Notes: a model not told the origin generated them from the sequence alone. A stretch of 64,000 nucleotides of DNA from Eubacteriaceae bacterium CHKCI004 (GCA_900016875.1 FCNR01000055.1:62001-126000), one strand, 5' to 3'; shown: positions 17,979 to 27,715, counted from the stretch's first letter. A program made the numbers and translations.

Positions 17979-18791
17979 ATGAGCAAAGTGGAACATTCCG
18001 ATACTTACGTAAGAGAAACCGACAGCCGCATCAGGCACCGGGAGTTTTTATTACAGGGAATAGAGGAACTGACCCTGCTGCATGATACTTTTATGAAGGT
18101 GGCATTGAAGGACGTGGAAGCCTGCCAGCATGTCATCCGCATCCTGATGGATGATCCGACCATAGAGATCGTGGAGGTGAGGAGCCAGTACCGGATATCG
18201 AAATTGGTGTCAAAGGACGCGGTGCTGGATATTCTGGCGGAAGATACGCAGGGGCGGGTCTATAATCTGGAGATCCAGAGGAAGACGACCATAGACCATG
18301 CCCGGCGTACCCGGCGATACAGCGCCCTGGTGGATGCGGAGTACCTGGAAAAGGGGAAAGAATACAACGAGATGCCGGAGGTGTATGTGATCTATATCAG
18401 TGAAACGGATATCTGGGAGACACGGGTGACAGAATCCCCGGTGGAGAGACATTTAAAAGGACAAATAGAAGAATATAATGATGGGCAGCATACCATATAT
18501 ATCAATGCGGCCATCGACGACGGCTCACCCAAAGCTGCTTTGATGCGATACTTTAAAACCTGCGACCCGGACGACATGAGCCAGGGAGCATTATCCCGGC
18601 GGGTACATTACCTGAAACGGGAGAAGGGAGGAATCGGAGAGATGTGTGAATATTCAGAGAGGATCTTTAATGGTGGAAGAGAGGAAGAACGTCGTGCTAT
18701 GATACGTTCAATGGAAAAAGAGGGGATTGATGAGGAGACTATAAAGAAGATACTGGAGAATTTGAAGGAAGAAGAGGTAGTTCAGGTATGA
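17979..18791 (+). CDS. Rpn family PD-(D/E)XK nuclease / putative transposase-like protein
   Basis: 270 residues starting after GAAGGAGGCG. The core is a PD-(D/E)XK nuclease fold: FMKVALKD, then AVLDILAEDTQGRVYNLEIQ, giving the D...ExQ catalytic pattern, followed by HARRTRRYSALVDA, which is typical of Rpn/PDDEXK_2 proteins. Rpn proteins promote RecA-independent recombination in E. coli and are widespread in Clostridia in many copies. The C-terminus is a charged helix (EEERRAMIRSMEKEG). It stands alone between two terminator or promoter regions. Confidence 0.88.
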   Translation: MSKVEHSDTYVRETDSRIRHREFLLQGIEELTLLHDTFMKVALKDVEACQHVIRILMDDPTIEIVEVRSQYRISKLVSKDAVLDILAEDTQGRVYNLEIQRKTTIDHARRTRRYSALVDAEYLEKGKEYNEMPEVYVIYISETDIWETRVTESPVERHLKGQIEEYNDGQHTIYINAAIDDGSPKAALMRYFKTCDPDDMSQGALSRRVHYLKREKGGIGEMCEYSERIFNGGREEERRAMIRSMEKEGIDEETIKKILENLKEEEVVQV

Positions 18792-19022
18792 CTGTCTGAA
18801 AAGAAAAAATTGTGCTGGGATGCTTTAGAAAAAATTCTTCAAAGCAGTCGTGATTAAAAAAATGCTGTTCCCAAAAAGGTACAGCTAATGAGGCGAAAAA
18901 TGGGAAAAAATATTTGAAGTCCTTCGGCGTCTTACGTAGCCTTGCTTTTTTCATATTCTGCCGCCCTCCCAGAACATATGTTACACTGGATGTTAAGTTT
19001 CTATTAAATGAGTAGAATTAAG

Positions 19023-19051
19023 TTTACTTCTCAGGGCAAATAAGATAAAAT
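19023..19051 (+). promoter_or_regulatory. promoter of the nfeD-SPFH operon
   Basis: TTTACT (19023-19028), 17 bp, TAAAAT (19046-19051). The preceding 18792-19022 contains no gene or structure I can support. Confidence 0.55.
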
Positions 19052-19161
19052 GGAGCTGTAGCAAGAGGATGATCCGGCGGTATCCGGCGGCGGAGACGGG
19101 GGACCGTGACTGGCGGCACGAGAGCCGGATGTGCATAAGCTGCAGACAGGGAGGAGTTTAT

Positions 19162-19599
19162 ATGGCAGTATTATACTGGTTGATTGCTGCGGCGGTATTA
19201 CTCATCCTGGAACTCCTGACGATGGGACTGACGACCATATGGTTTGCCGGAGGAGCGCTGGTGGGCGCGCTGACAGCGGCGCTGCATCTGCCGGTGGGAG
19301 TTCAGGTGGCCGCATTTGTGGTTGTGTCTGTTGTCCTGTTGATTGTGACGAGGCCGCTGGCGAAGAAATATTTAAACAGCAGAACCGTTAAGACCAATGC
19401 AGACAGTCTGGTGGGCAGGAGCTGCATTGTGACTCAGACCATCGATAATCTGCGGGCGGAAGGTCAGGTTACCATCATGGGGCAGGTCTGGACCGCGAGA
19501 AGCGTGCAGGATGAACAGATTCTGCCGAAGGATACCCGGGTGAAGGTAAAGTCCATATCCGGCGTCAAGCTGATCGTAGAGCCGGATTCGGAAAGGTAG
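19162..19599 (+). CDS. NfeD family protein
   Basis: 145 residues: two to three N-terminal membrane helices (LYWLIAAAVLLILELL, TIWFAGGALVGALTAAL, VQVAAFVVVSVVLLIV) and a C-terminal OB-fold domain (SLVGRSCIVTQTIDN...GQVTIMGQVWTA). NfeD proteins pair with SPFH/stomatin proteins in membrane microdomains, exactly as here. The frame opens at 19069, but ATG 19162 follows GGGAGGAG and begins the first helix. It is co-directional with the SPFH gene 88 bp downstream. Confidence 0.9.
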   Translation: MAVLYWLIAAAVLLILELLTMGLTTIWFAGGALVGALTAALHLPVGVQVAAFVVVSVVLLIVTRPLAKKYLNSRTVKTNADSLVGRSCIVTQTIDNLRAEGQVTIMGQVWTARSVQDEQILPKDTRVKVKSISGVKLIVEPDSER

Positions 19600-19687
19600 C
19601 CTGACGGCAGAGGAACTGCCGGAGACTGCCGTGCGGCAGGTAATACAGCACAACAGAGATGGCTGAGCCAGAAAAAGGAGGCAAAAT

Positions 19688-20656
19688 ATGAACATAGTTG
19701 GCAACGTTTTTTTAGTGATTCTCATCATACTGGTGATTTATATTGTGGTATCCTGTGTCCGGATTGTTCCGCAGGCGCAGGCATACGTGATAGAACGTCT
19801 CGGCGCGTATAACGGCACATGGTCCGTGGGACTGCATTTTAAGGTGCCGTTCATCGACCGGGTGGCAAGAAAGGTGCTCCTGAAGGAGCAGGTGGTGGAT
19901 TTCGCACCGCAGCCGGTTATCACGAAGGATAATGTTACCATGCGGATTGATACGGTGGTTTACTATCAGATCACAGACCCGAAGCTCTACGCTTACGGTG
20001 TGGATAATCCGATCATGGCCATCGAGAATCTGACGGCCACAACCCTTCGTAATATTATCGGTGATCTGGAACTGGACGCGACCCTCACATCCCGCGAGAC
20101 CATCAACACAAAGATGCGGGCTACGCTGGATGAGGCCACAGACCCGTGGGGCATCAAGGTAAACCGTGTGGAGCTTAAGAACATCATCCCTCCGGCAGAG
20201 ATTCAGAATGCCATGGAGAAACAGATGAAGGCGGAACGGGAGCGTCGTGAGGCCATCCTCCGTGCCGAGGGTGAGAAGAAGTCCTCCATCCTCATTGCGG
20301 AGGGACATAAGGAATCCATGATTCTGGAAGCGGAAGCGGAGAAAGAAGCTGCGATCCTTAATGCGGAGGCTAAGAAAGAGGCTACCATCCGCGAGGCGGA
20401 AGGTCAGGCAGAGGCGATCCTCAAGGTACAGCAGGCTACTGCTGACGGTCTCAGAGCCATCAAGGAAGCTGGAGCAGACGAGGCGGTTATCAAGCTTAAG
20501 TCTCTCGAGGCGTTTGAGAAGGCAGCGGACGGCAGAGCTACAAAGATCATCGTGCCGTCGGAGATTCAGGGACTGGCGGGTCTGGTTTCTTCCATCAAGG
20601 AAGTTGCCGTTGATCCGAAGCCAGATGTAAAGGCAGCTCCGAAGCTGGAGAAATAA
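19688..20656 (+). CDS. SPFH/band 7 (stomatin-like) membrane protein
   Basis: 322 residues with one N-terminal membrane helix, the SPFH domain (RIVPQAQAYVIERLGAY, KVPFIDRV, DNVTMRIDTVVYYQI), an oligomerising Ala/Glu-rich coiled coil of about 90 residues (AEGEKKSSILIAEGHKE onwards) and a short tail. Family members scaffold membrane microdomains and assist membrane proteases. Adjacent NfeD supports the assignment. It is followed by a strong terminator. Confidence 0.95.
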   Translation: MNIVGNVFLVILIILVIYIVVSCVRIVPQAQAYVIERLGAYNGTWSVGLHFKVPFIDRVARKVLLKEQVVDFAPQPVITKDNVTMRIDTVVYYQITDPKLYAYGVDNPIMAIENLTATTLRNIIGDLELDATLTSRETINTKMRATLDEATDPWGIKVNRVELKNIIPPAEIQNAMEKQMKAERERREAILRAEGEKKSSILIAEGHKESMILEAEAEKEAAILNAEAKKEATIREAEGQAEAILKVQQATADGLRAIKEAGADEAVIKLKSLEAFEKAADGRATKIIVPSEIQGLAGLVSSIKEVAVDPKPDVKAAPKLEK

Positions 20657-20689
20657 GACAAAACATTCCTAAGATTTACGGACAAAAGG

Positions 20690-20719
20690 GTCCGGCTGAG
20701 ATGCTCAGCCGGACTTTTT
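20690..20719 (+). terminator. terminator after the SPFH gene
   Basis: A perfect 11-bp stem GTCCGGCTGAG / CTCAGCCGGAC with a 3-nt loop and a T5 tail. Confidence 0.93.
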
Positions 20720-20721
20720 CC

Positions 20722-20750
20722 TTTTCAGTTTCACAGTTTTGTGCTATGAT
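20722..20750 (+). promoter_or_regulatory. promoter of the LtaS-like gene
   Basis: TTTTCA (20722-20727), 17 bp, TATGAT (20745-20750). Confidence 0.5.
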
Positions 20751-20800
20751 ACGCTAGTGTGCTAATACATTTACAGTGAAAATGGAAGGGAGGCTTTGCC

Positions 20801-22678
20801 TTGACAAAATACATCAGGCACTTCTGGCTGGCGTATCCGTTTCTTGCGCTGAAGATATTCATATATTACTGGCAGACGGACCGGCTGGACATGATGAATG
20901 TATATGAAGTGCCGATACTCACGGTACTTTTCCTGTTCGGACTGTTTGAGATATGCTCCATGGGAAGAGGAAAGGTCAGCCGTTGGATTTTCTATGTTCT
21001 GTATGTTTTTATAACTGTTGTGATGTTCGCGGACGCCGCCTACAGCAGCTATTTCGGCAAATACATTTCCGTGAATCAGATTTATCAGATTGCCAGCCTC
21101 GGTCAGATTGCGGGGGATGGAAATGTACTGGGAGCGGCGGTGAGTCCCGGATGTCTGCTGACATTGGTGGATCTGCCTTTTGTGCTCTATTTTTACAGGC
21201 AGCGGCAGAAGAGCGGGGAACCTCTTTCGGCCATGTCCATGCGGAAGTTTGTGCCTTATGTGCTGGCGCACGCGCTGCTGCTGATAGTGATGGCCTGTGC
21301 CTGGTTTTACTATGGGTGGAACCCGTACAATCTGCGCTCGGTGCAGAAGGTCAATCACATCGAGTTTTCCACCTATCATACCAATGACATTCTGGTAAAT
21401 GTGGTGGGCAAGCTGCAGAGAGGGCAGGTGGACGAGGAGGAGATTCTTGCCACCATGGAGGAAATCGTGCCCAAGTCATCGGGCGAGGATTATAAAGGTG
21501 TGGCAGAGGGGATGAATCTGATCCTCATTCAGACGGAATCGCTCAATGACTTTGTTATCGGTGCGGAGTATAACGGGCAAGAGTTGACGCCGAACCTCAA
21601 TGCGATGCTGGAGGAAGATACTGTTTACTTCAACCACTTTTATTCCACCACCGGTGTGGGGAACACCAGCGATGCGGAGTTTGCGGCGCTCAACGGATTG
21701 TATCCCAACGATGAGAGGGAGTGTTACCGCCTGTATGTGGACAATACATTTCAGGGGCTTCCGTGGATGCTGCGGGAAGAGGGATACGGCGCTTACGCGT
21801 TCCATGGTTATGTGAAGACCTTCTGGAACCGGGACGAGGCCTACAAGACCCAGGGCTTTCAGCATTTTTATTCCCAGGAGGAGCTTGATATGACGGAAGT
21901 GTCCGGCTTCGGTCTGACGGATAAGGAAATGTTCCGGCAGGCGGTGGATATTCTGAAGGAGAAGGGGGAGCCGTTTTTCAGCTTCATGGTCACACTGACC
22001 AATCACATCCCTTATGAGCTGGATCCTTCGCTGGCGACTCTGGAGGTGAAGGAGAGCGATAAAGGGAGTACCTTCGGTAATTATCTTCAGACAGTCCGCT
22101 ATACTGACGAGGCGTTCGGAGATCTGGTTCAGTATCTGAAGGACGCCGGCCTTTATGAGAATACGATGATTGTCATCTACGGCGATCATCAGGGTATGAA
22201 TATGGAGACGCCGGCTGTGAAGAGCAAAATGAGTCAGTTTCTGGGAAGGGAATACAACTATGACGAGATGCTTAACGTGCCGCTGATTATCCACATTCCG
22301 GGACTCGGAGAGGCAAAGACCATTGACACCGTGGGAGGTCAGGTGGATATCATGCCGACCATCGCCAATCTGATGAATGTGGAGACGGGGCAGCCGTTCG
22401 TGTTCGGACACGATCTGCTAAACGCCGATGAGGGGTTTGTGGCGCAGATATCCTATATCGGCAAGGGTTCCTTTATCACCGGCGATAATAATATGCTGTT
22501 CGGTATCGGCAAGGACAGCACTGTGGAGAGCGGCAGCCTGTGGGATCTGCGGGACGGCAGCAGGATGAACCTGAACATCAGTCTCTGCCAGCAGTATTCA
22601 GACCGGGCCAATGCGCTGATCGACACCTGTAAAAAGGTGCTTGATTACAATCTGATTGCCGATTATGTCACCCATTAA
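20801..22678 (+). CDS. LTA synthase family sulfatase-fold phosphoglycerol transferase
   Basis: 625 residues. About five N-terminal membrane helices (residues 10-180) are followed by an extracellular alkaline-phosphatase/sulfatase-type domain. Catalytic features: IQTESLND (metal-binding Glu), TTGVGNTSDAEFAALNGLYP with the Thr nucleophile, and MIVIYGDHQG with the metal-binding Asp-His. It would polymerise glycerolphosphate from phosphatidylglycerol onto lipid or glycan anchors. The start is TTG 20801, chosen because GGAAGGGAGG lies 8 bp upstream and no ATG is better placed. Confidence 0.92.
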   Translation: MTKYIRHFWLAYPFLALKIFIYYWQTDRLDMMNVYEVPILTVLFLFGLFEICSMGRGKVSRWIFYVLYVFITVVMFADAAYSSYFGKYISVNQIYQIASLGQIAGDGNVLGAAVSPGCLLTLVDLPFVLYFYRQRQKSGEPLSAMSMRKFVPYVLAHALLLIVMACAWFYYGWNPYNLRSVQKVNHIEFSTYHTNDILVNVVGKLQRGQVDEEEILATMEEIVPKSSGEDYKGVAEGMNLILIQTESLNDFVIGAEYNGQELTPNLNAMLEEDTVYFNHFYSTTGVGNTSDAEFAALNGLYPNDERECYRLYVDNTFQGLPWMLREEGYGAYAFHGYVKTFWNRDEAYKTQGFQHFYSQEELDMTEVSGFGLTDKEMFRQAVDILKEKGEPFFSFMVTLTNHIPYELDPSLATLEVKESDKGSTFGNYLQTVRYTDEAFGDLVQYLKDAGLYENTMIVIYGDHQGMNMETPAVKSKMSQFLGREYNYDEMLNVPLIIHIPGLGEAKTIDTVGGQVDIMPTIANLMNVETGQPFVFGHDLLNADEGFVAQISYIGKGSFITGDNNMLFGIGKDSTVESGSLWDLRDGSRMNLNISLCQQYSDRANALIDTCKKVLDYNLIADYVTH

Positions 22679-22720
22679 CCGACCGGTATTCAGGAGAATA
22701 TTTTGCCGGAATATCAATGC

Positions 22721-22749
22721 TTGACATTACAGTAAAAATTTGATAAAAA
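22721..22749 (+). promoter_or_regulatory. promoter of the ornithine carbamoyltransferase gene
   Basis: TTGACA (22721-22726), 17 bp, TAAAAA (22744-22749). Confidence 0.55.
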
Positions 22750-22802
22750 GGTTTGGATAAGACGTGTTTTCAGGTGATGCAGGCGTCTTGGGAGGATTTG
22801 CT

Positions 22803-23789
22803 ATGGATTTAAAAGGTCGTAATTTTTTAACGTTACTGGATTTTAATAAGGAAGAGATCCGCTATATGCTGGATCTGGCGCATGAGCTCAAGGCTAAGAA
22901 GAAGAGCGGCGTGCTGGGAGAAGAATTGAAGGGAAAGAACATTGTTCTCATCTTTGACAAGTCCTCCACAAGAACCCGTTGTTCTTTTGAGGTGGCGGCC
23001 GCTGATGAGGGCGCCCATGTGACCTATCTGTCTAATTCTCATATGAACAAAAAGGAAACCATCGAAGATACGGCAAAGGTATTCGGGCGCATGTACGACG
23101 CCATTGAGTACCGGGGATACGGACAGGATATCGTGGAAGATCTTGCCAGGTATTCGGGCGTGCCGGTGTGGAACGGGCTGACCGATACGGATCATCCGAC
23201 GCAGGTGCTGGCGGATTTCCTTACTATGGAGGAGCATATTGATAAGCCTCTGGAGGATATGTGTCTGACCTTCGTGGGAGACCTTTCTGATAATGTGATG
23301 TACGCGCTCATGTACGGCTGCGCTATCATGGGTATGCACTTTAAGGCGGTGGGACCGGAGGAGACGGTCTGCGATGAAAATGTGCTGAAGATTTCCCGGA
23401 AGCTGGCAGAGGAGAGCGGCGCGGTCATTGAGATATCCCATGATCCGGAAGATGTGAAAGGCGCCGATGTGATTTACGGAGACGTATGGGTGAGCATGGG
23501 CGAGCCGGAAGATCTTTATCCGGCGCGGGTGAAGGCTCTCTCGCCTTATAAGATCACCCGGAAGATGATGGAAGATACCGGCAACGATAAGTGTCTGTTC
23601 ATGCACTGTCTGCCGGCATACCATAACTTTGACACAGTGGTGGCAAAAGACATGCGGGATCGTCTGGGACTGGATATCCGGGAAGTGGAGGATGAAGTAT
23701 TCCGCTCGGAGAATTCGGTTGTCTTTGATGAGGCGGAGAACCGGATGCACACAATCAAGGCTGTGATGGTGGCGACATTGGGAAGATAG
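22803..23789 (+). CDS. argF: ornithine carbamoyltransferase
   Basis: Forms citrulline from ornithine and carbamoyl phosphate (arginine synthesis), or the reverse in the arginine deiminase route. 328 residues with the carbamoyl-phosphate motif KSSTRTRCSFEVAA, HPTQVLADF, and the ornithine-loop Cys in MHCLPAYHNFDT. The segment VGDLSDNVMYALMYG replaces the more usual GDGRNNVANSL. ATG 22803 after GGGAGGA is preferred to the upstream frame start at 22764. No other arginine gene is nearby, so anabolic or catabolic use cannot be decided. Confidence 0.92.
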   Translation: MDLKGRNFLTLLDFNKEEIRYMLDLAHELKAKKKSGVLGEELKGKNIVLIFDKSSTRTRCSFEVAAADEGAHVTYLSNSHMNKKETIEDTAKVFGRMYDAIEYRGYGQDIVEDLARYSGVPVWNGLTDTDHPTQVLADFLTMEEHIDKPLEDMCLTFVGDLSDNVMYALMYGCAIMGMHFKAVGPEETVCDENVLKISRKLAEESGAVIEISHDPEDVKGADVIYGDVWVSMGEPEDLYPARVKALSPYKITRKMMEDTGNDKCLFMHCLPAYHNFDTVVAKDMRDRLGLDIREVEDEVFRSENSVVFDEAENRMHTIKAVMVATLGR

Positions 23790-24776
23790 ATGAATATGAA
23801 AGATAAAATATTGCATATCCTCCGCCGGGAGAACGGATTTGTGTCCGGACAGGCTCTCTGTGAGCGTCTGGGCGTCTCGCGTACTGCCGTGTGGAAGTAT
23901 ATAAACGTACTGAAAAAAGAAGGATATGAGATAGAGTCGGTGACCCGGAAGGGCTACCGGCTTTTACGCAGTCCGGATTTGCTGACAGAGGAAGCTGTTC
24001 GCGAGTATCTGACGGAAGATGAATGGCCGGGGCGGATCGTCTGTTTTCCATCGGTGGATTCCACCAATGAGGAGGCCAAACGGAAGGCTGTTCTCGGGGA
24101 GAGAGACGGAACGCTCTTTGTGGCTGATAATCAGACGGCAGGAAAGGGAAGGCGGGGCAGAGTCTGGTCCTCGCCGGAGGGCAAAGATATTTTCTGTACG
24201 ATCCTTCTGCGGCCGGAGATTCCGCCGGACCGTGCCTCCATGCTCACGCTGGTGGCGGCGCTTTCCGCGGCCGCAGCAGCGGAAACGCACAGCGGGGAAT
24301 TATGTCAGATCAAGTGGCCCAATGATGTGATTCTTCATGAGCGGAAGATTTGCGGCATTCTGACGGAGATGGGACTGGAGATGGATGAGATATCCTATGT
24401 GGTCATCGGAGTTGGATTTAATATTAACCGGGAATCGTTCCCGGAGGAACTTGCCGGTACCGCCACGTCCATTTACGGCGAAACCGGAAGACAGACGGTG
24501 CGGGCCGCGTTTCTTGCGGATTTTATCCGGGAGTTTTCTGAGAGATACCGTACATTTCTTCAGGTACAGGATCTTGAGCCTTTCAAAGAGGAATACGAGA
24601 GAAGGCTTGTGAATATCGGCCGGGAAGTCAGGATCATCCGCCGCGGGCAGGAGATCATCCGCCGGGCCGAGGGCATCAATGAAAAGGGAGAACTGCTTGT
24701 TCGCAGTGAGACAGGTGAGATTGAGTGTATCTGCAGCGGCGAAGTTTCCGTCCGGGGACTTTACGGTTATGTATAG
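23790..24776 (+). CDS. birA: bifunctional biotin-[acetyl-CoA-carboxylase] ligase / biotin repressor
   Basis: 328 residues. The N-terminal helix-turn-helix (GQALCERLGVSRTAVWKYINV) binds biotin operators; the central ligase domain has STNEEAKR, the nucleotide loop AGKGRRGRVWSS and KWPNDVILHERKICGIL; a C-terminal SH3-like domain follows. It activates biotin to biotinyl-AMP and transfers it to carboxylase or decarboxylase subunits. The start abuts the argF stop, so it is co-transcribed in an operon running to dusB. Confidence 0.96.
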   Translation: MNMKDKILHILRRENGFVSGQALCERLGVSRTAVWKYINVLKKEGYEIESVTRKGYRLLRSPDLLTEEAVREYLTEDEWPGRIVCFPSVDSTNEEAKRKAVLGERDGTLFVADNQTAGKGRRGRVWSSPEGKDIFCTILLRPEIPPDRASMLTLVAALSAAAAAETHSGELCQIKWPNDVILHERKICGILTEMGLEMDEISYVVIGVGFNINRESFPEELAGTATSIYGETGRQTVRAAFLADFIREFSERYRTFLQVQDLEPFKEEYERRLVNIGREVRIIRRGQEIIRRAEGINEKGELLVRSETGEIECICSGEVSVRGLYGYV

Positions 24777-24785
24777 GAGGCAGAA

Positions 24786-25118
24786 ATGTTAGAGGATAAG
24801 AAAATATTGTGCGGCGCCAGCCAGTACGAACAGCTTTTTTACTTTAATCCCGAGTTTGATTCCCTTCCCAAAGCAATCAAAGATGAATTAAAGATTCTGT
24901 GTGTTCTGTACACAGAAGATGTGGGAGGGATCCTCCGTCTGGAGTTCGATGAGGAGGGAAACCTGAATCTGGTCACAGAGAGCAAAGAAGACGATTATTT
25001 TTTTGACGAGATCGGCAGTGTGTTGAAAATCAAGCAGATCCAGCAGGAAAAAAGAGAATTGCTGGAGAGTCTTGAAATGTATTATAAAGTATTTTTTCTG
25101 CAGCAAGAGCAGGAATAA
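24786..25118 (+). CDS. conserved hypothetical protein (DUF6145-like) before coaX
   Basis: 110 residues, acidic, without signal peptide or membrane helix. It begins MLEDKKILCGASQYEQLFYF and has a central beta-rich segment (GGILRLEFDEEGNLNLVTE) and a C-terminal amphipathic helix. I associate it with a small family found beside coaX in Lachnospiraceae, possibly DUF6145, but this is from memory and the function is unknown. Ribosome site TAGGAGG, 22 bp gap to coaX: it is part of the birA-coaX-dusB operon. Confidence 0.7.
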   Translation: MLEDKKILCGASQYEQLFYFNPEFDSLPKAIKDELKILCVLYTEDVGGILRLEFDEEGNLNLVTESKEDDYFFDEIGSVLKIKQIQQEKRELLESLEMYYKVFFLQQEQE

Positions 25119-25139
25119 CTGTTACACAGGAGGAACATA

Positions 25140-25910
25140 ATGTTAATTGGAATTGATATTGGAAATACGGACATTACTTTTGGTATATTCCAGGGGAAAA
25201 AACTCTGCGATACTTTTCGTATGAGAACAAAGATCAACCGTACCTCAGATGAATACGGTCTGTTTATTCTGCAGGCGATCCAGTATAAAGGATACTGCAG
25301 GGAGGATGTGGATGACGTTATCATCGCCTCGGTAGTGCCGGCGGTAATGCATTCCTTTACCAGCGCGATTATCAAGTATTTTAATCTCCAGCCGATCATC
25401 GTGGGGGCGGGAATCAAGACGGGCATTAAGATTAAAACTGCCAACCCGAAGGAGACGGGTGCGGACCGTATTGTGGACGCCGTGGCTGGTTATGAGCTTT
25501 ACGGCGGTCCGGTTATCGTGGTGGACTTCGGAACAGCGACCACATACGATCTGATCACGCCGGACGGAGAGTTTATCGGCTGTGTCATTTCTCCGGGAAT
25601 ACGTACTTCCGCCAACGCTCTCTGGCAGTATGCGGCGAAGCTTCCGGAGATCGAGATCCGCAAACCGGAATCTATTCTCACCAAAGAGACAGTCAGCGGC
25701 ATGCAGGCAGGACTTGTATTCGGTTATATCGGACAGACCGAATACATTATCCGCAAGATGATAGAAGAAAGCGGATTTGAAAATGTAAAAGTGGTGGCAA
25801 CCGGCGGACTTGGCAAGATGATTGCCGAGGAGACCGATTGTATCGACTATTATGACGCCAGCCTCACGTTGAAGGGACTTCAGATTATTTATGATAAACA
25901 GAAAAAATAG
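25140..25910 (+). CDS. coaX: type III pantothenate kinase
   Basis: Phosphorylates pantothenate in the first step of coenzyme A synthesis; the type III enzyme is an ASKHA-fold kinase. 256 residues with the phosphate loop [16 protein letters not shown], the pantothenate-binding [15 protein letters not shown], and [13 protein letters not shown], plus a late VATGGLG. Length and motif order are canonical. Its 3' end overlaps the dusB start by 20 bp. Confidence 0.96.
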   Translation: MLIGIDIGNTDITFGIFQGKKLCDTFRMRTKINRTSDEYGLFILQAIQYKGYCREDVDDVIIASVVPAVMHSFTSAIIKYFNLQPIIVGAGIKTGIKIKTANPKETGADRIVDAVAGYELYGGPVIVVDFGTATTYDLITPDGEFIGCVISPGIRTSANALWQYAAKLPEIEIRKPESILTKETVSGMQAGLVFGYIGQTEYIIRKMIEESGFENVKVVATGGLGKMIAEETDCIDYYDASLTLKGLQIIYDKQKK

Positions 25911-26871
25911 AGTCGAAGAGATTTATGGCAGCACATTTCCGGTCATCCTTGGGCCCATGGCGGGAGTTACGGATCTGGCGTTTCGGCTCCTGTGCCGGGA
26001 GCAGGGCTGTGATGTGACGGTGACGGAGATGATCAGTGCGAAAGCGCTGTATTATGGCAATAAGAATACCATTCCCCTTCTTCTGACTGATGAGAGGGAA
26101 GCGCCGGTAGGCGTGCAGATTTTTGGTTCAGAACCGGAATTAATGGGAGAGATGGCACATAAGATAGAAGACAGAGGATTTGCCTTCATCGACATTAACA
26201 TGGGCTGTCCGGTACCCAAGATCGTGAACAATCATGAAGGGTCCGCTCTGATGAAACAGCCGGAACTGGCAGGGAGGATTGTCAGAGAGGTAAAAAAAGC
26301 TGTTTCCCTTCCGGTGACTGTGAAGTTCCGTCTGGGATTTGACGAGGAACACAGAAATGCCGTGGAGTTTGCAAAGACTCTCGAAGAAAGCGGCGCGGAT
26401 GCTCTTACGGTCCACGGCAGAACCAGAGAACAGTATTACAGCGGGAAGGCGGACTGGGACGCCATCCGGCAGGTAAAAGAGGTCGTCAGCGTTCCCGTTA
26501 TCGCCAACGGCGATGTTTACAGCGGTGCCGACGCCCTGGCTATCCGGGAGCATACCGGCTGCGACGGTATCATGGTGGCCCGGGGAAGCAAGGGAAATCC
26601 ATGGATTTTCCGGGAGATTCGGGCGGCCCTTCGCGGAGAACCGCAGCCGCCGGAGCCGACCGCCCGCGAGAGGGTGGACATGCTCCTTCGCCACGCCGCG
26701 CTTTGCGTGGAGTACAAAGGAGAATATACGGGAATCCGCGAGATGCGCAAGCATGCCGCCTGGTATACCATGGGTCTTCGCGGCTCGTCGAGGCTGCGCC
26801 AGGAAGTCAATCAGGTGACGACCCTCGCTCAGCTGGAAGATTTGCTGCGGGAATATTACCCGGAAGATTGA
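25891..26871 (+). CDS. dusB: tRNA-dihydrouridine synthase
   Basis: FMN-dependent reductase that makes dihydrouridine in tRNA. 326 residues with [13 protein letters not shown], the [12 protein letters not shown] segment with the catalytic Cys, [25 protein letters not shown], and IANGDVYS, in canonical order; the C-terminal helical domain recognises tRNA. The start overlaps coaX. Which uridine it modifies cannot be read; a DusB-type assignment is by general similarity to Firmicutes enzymes. Confidence 0.93.
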   Translation: MINRKNRVEEIYGSTFPVILGPMAGVTDLAFRLLCREQGCDVTVTEMISAKALYYGNKNTIPLLLTDEREAPVGVQIFGSEPELMGEMAHKIEDRGFAFIDINMGCPVPKIVNNHEGSALMKQPELAGRIVREVKKAVSLPVTVKFRLGFDEEHRNAVEFAKTLEESGADALTVHGRTREQYYSGKADWDAIRQVKEVVSVPVIANGDVYSGADALAIREHTGCDGIMVARGSKGNPWIFREIRAALRGEPQPPEPTARERVDMLLRHAALCVEYKGEYTGIREMRKHAAWYTMGLRGSSRLRQEVNQVTTLAQLEDLLREYYPED

Positions 26872-26953
26872 GGGTGATTGCAGCGGGAGTGCCGGCGCGG
26901 TATATCATACCGGAACTGAAAGAATTTTGCCGTGGAATTGTAAATTCCCCGCG

Positions 26954-26982
26954 TTGACAAGATTTTTAATTTGCATTATAAT
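26954..26982 (+). promoter_or_regulatory. consensus promoter of greA
   Basis: TTGACA (26954-26959), 17 bp, TATAAT (26977-26982): both hexamers match the sigma-A consensus exactly. Confidence 0.9.
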
Positions 26983-26997
26983 CATGACTTATCTGGA

Positions 26998-27028
26998 GTC
27001 TCCTTTTTATGATCGGAAGGAGACTTTT
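26998..27028 (+). terminator. leader terminator/attenuator hairpin before greA
   Basis: A perfect 8-bp stem GTCTCCTT / AAGGAGAC with an 11-nt loop, followed by TTTT. It starts about 10 nt after the predicted transcription start and ends 30 bp before the greA ATG, so transcription must pass it. Confidence 0.65.
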
Positions 27029-27058
27029 GACAGGTAAGCAACTTTAAGAAAGGTGTAG

Positions 27059-27556
27059 ATGAGAACTATGGTAGAGAGTAAGAAACATATCCTGACAAGT
27101 AAGGGAATGCAGGCTCTGGAAGATGAACTCCAGGATTTGAAGGTAGTAAAAAGAAAAGAGATTGCACAGAAGATTAAAGAGGCAAGAGAGCAGGGCGACT
27201 TATCTGAAAATGCCGAGTATGATGCAGCTAAGGATGAGCAGCGTTCCATCGAAGCAAAGATAGAGGAGCTTGAAAAGATCATAAGAAATGCCGAGGTTAT
27301 CGACGAATCAACCTTTGATAAGGATACGGTCAGCATCGGAAGCACCGTCAGATTCTATGATGAAGAGTTTGACGAGGAGCTGGAGTACCGGATCGTGGGT
27401 TCCACGGAATCCGATATTATGAAGGGACTTATTTCCAATGAATCTCCTCTGGGCAAGGCGCTGGTAGGTTCCAAGCTGGGACAGGAGATTGAGGTGGAGA
27501 GCGCAGAAGGCGTATCCAAATACAGAGTTCTTGAGATTTCAAGAAGCGATATGTAG
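27059..27556 (+). CDS. greA: transcription elongation factor GreA
   Basis: Rescues backtracked RNA polymerase by stimulating cleavage of the nascent RNA. 165 residues: an N-terminal coiled coil with the acidic tip EAREQGDLSENAEYDAAK (the conserved Asp-x-x-Glu pair) and a C-terminal FKBP-like domain (VSIGSTVRFYDEE...MKGLISNESPLGKALVG). ATG 27059 follows AAAGGTG; ATG 27068 is a possible alternative. A consensus promoter and a leader hairpin precede it. Confidence 0.97.
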   Translation: MRTMVESKKHILTSKGMQALEDELQDLKVVKRKEIAQKIKEAREQGDLSENAEYDAAKDEQRSIEAKIEELEKIIRNAEVIDESTFDKDTVSIGSTVRFYDEEFDEELEYRIVGSTESDIMKGLISNESPLGKALVGSKLGQEIEVESAEGVSKYRVLEISRSDM

Positions 27557-27618
27557 GACGGACCGCAGAGTATCCGGGGAGCGGTTCTCCGGTGCAGGAA
27601 CATACATGGCGAAAAGAG

Positions 27619-27682
27619 AACTGCCGTACAAATGGAAGATCAGAGGGGAAGATTTCTGATATTTTGTTTGGCGGCAGTTTTT
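27619..27682 (+). terminator. terminator after greA
   Basis: An 8-bp outer stem AACTGCCG / CGGCAGTT encloses a second hairpin (ATCAGA...TCTGAT) and ends in T5. Confidence 0.7.
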
Positions 27683-27715
27683 CGCATTTACGGGTAATGG
27701 TTTTTCAGATTATCA

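Noticed and set aside
17843-18085. 80-codon frame overlapping the Rpn gene start
   Set aside because: Overlaps the Rpn coding region in another frame, no ribosome site, no recognisable product.
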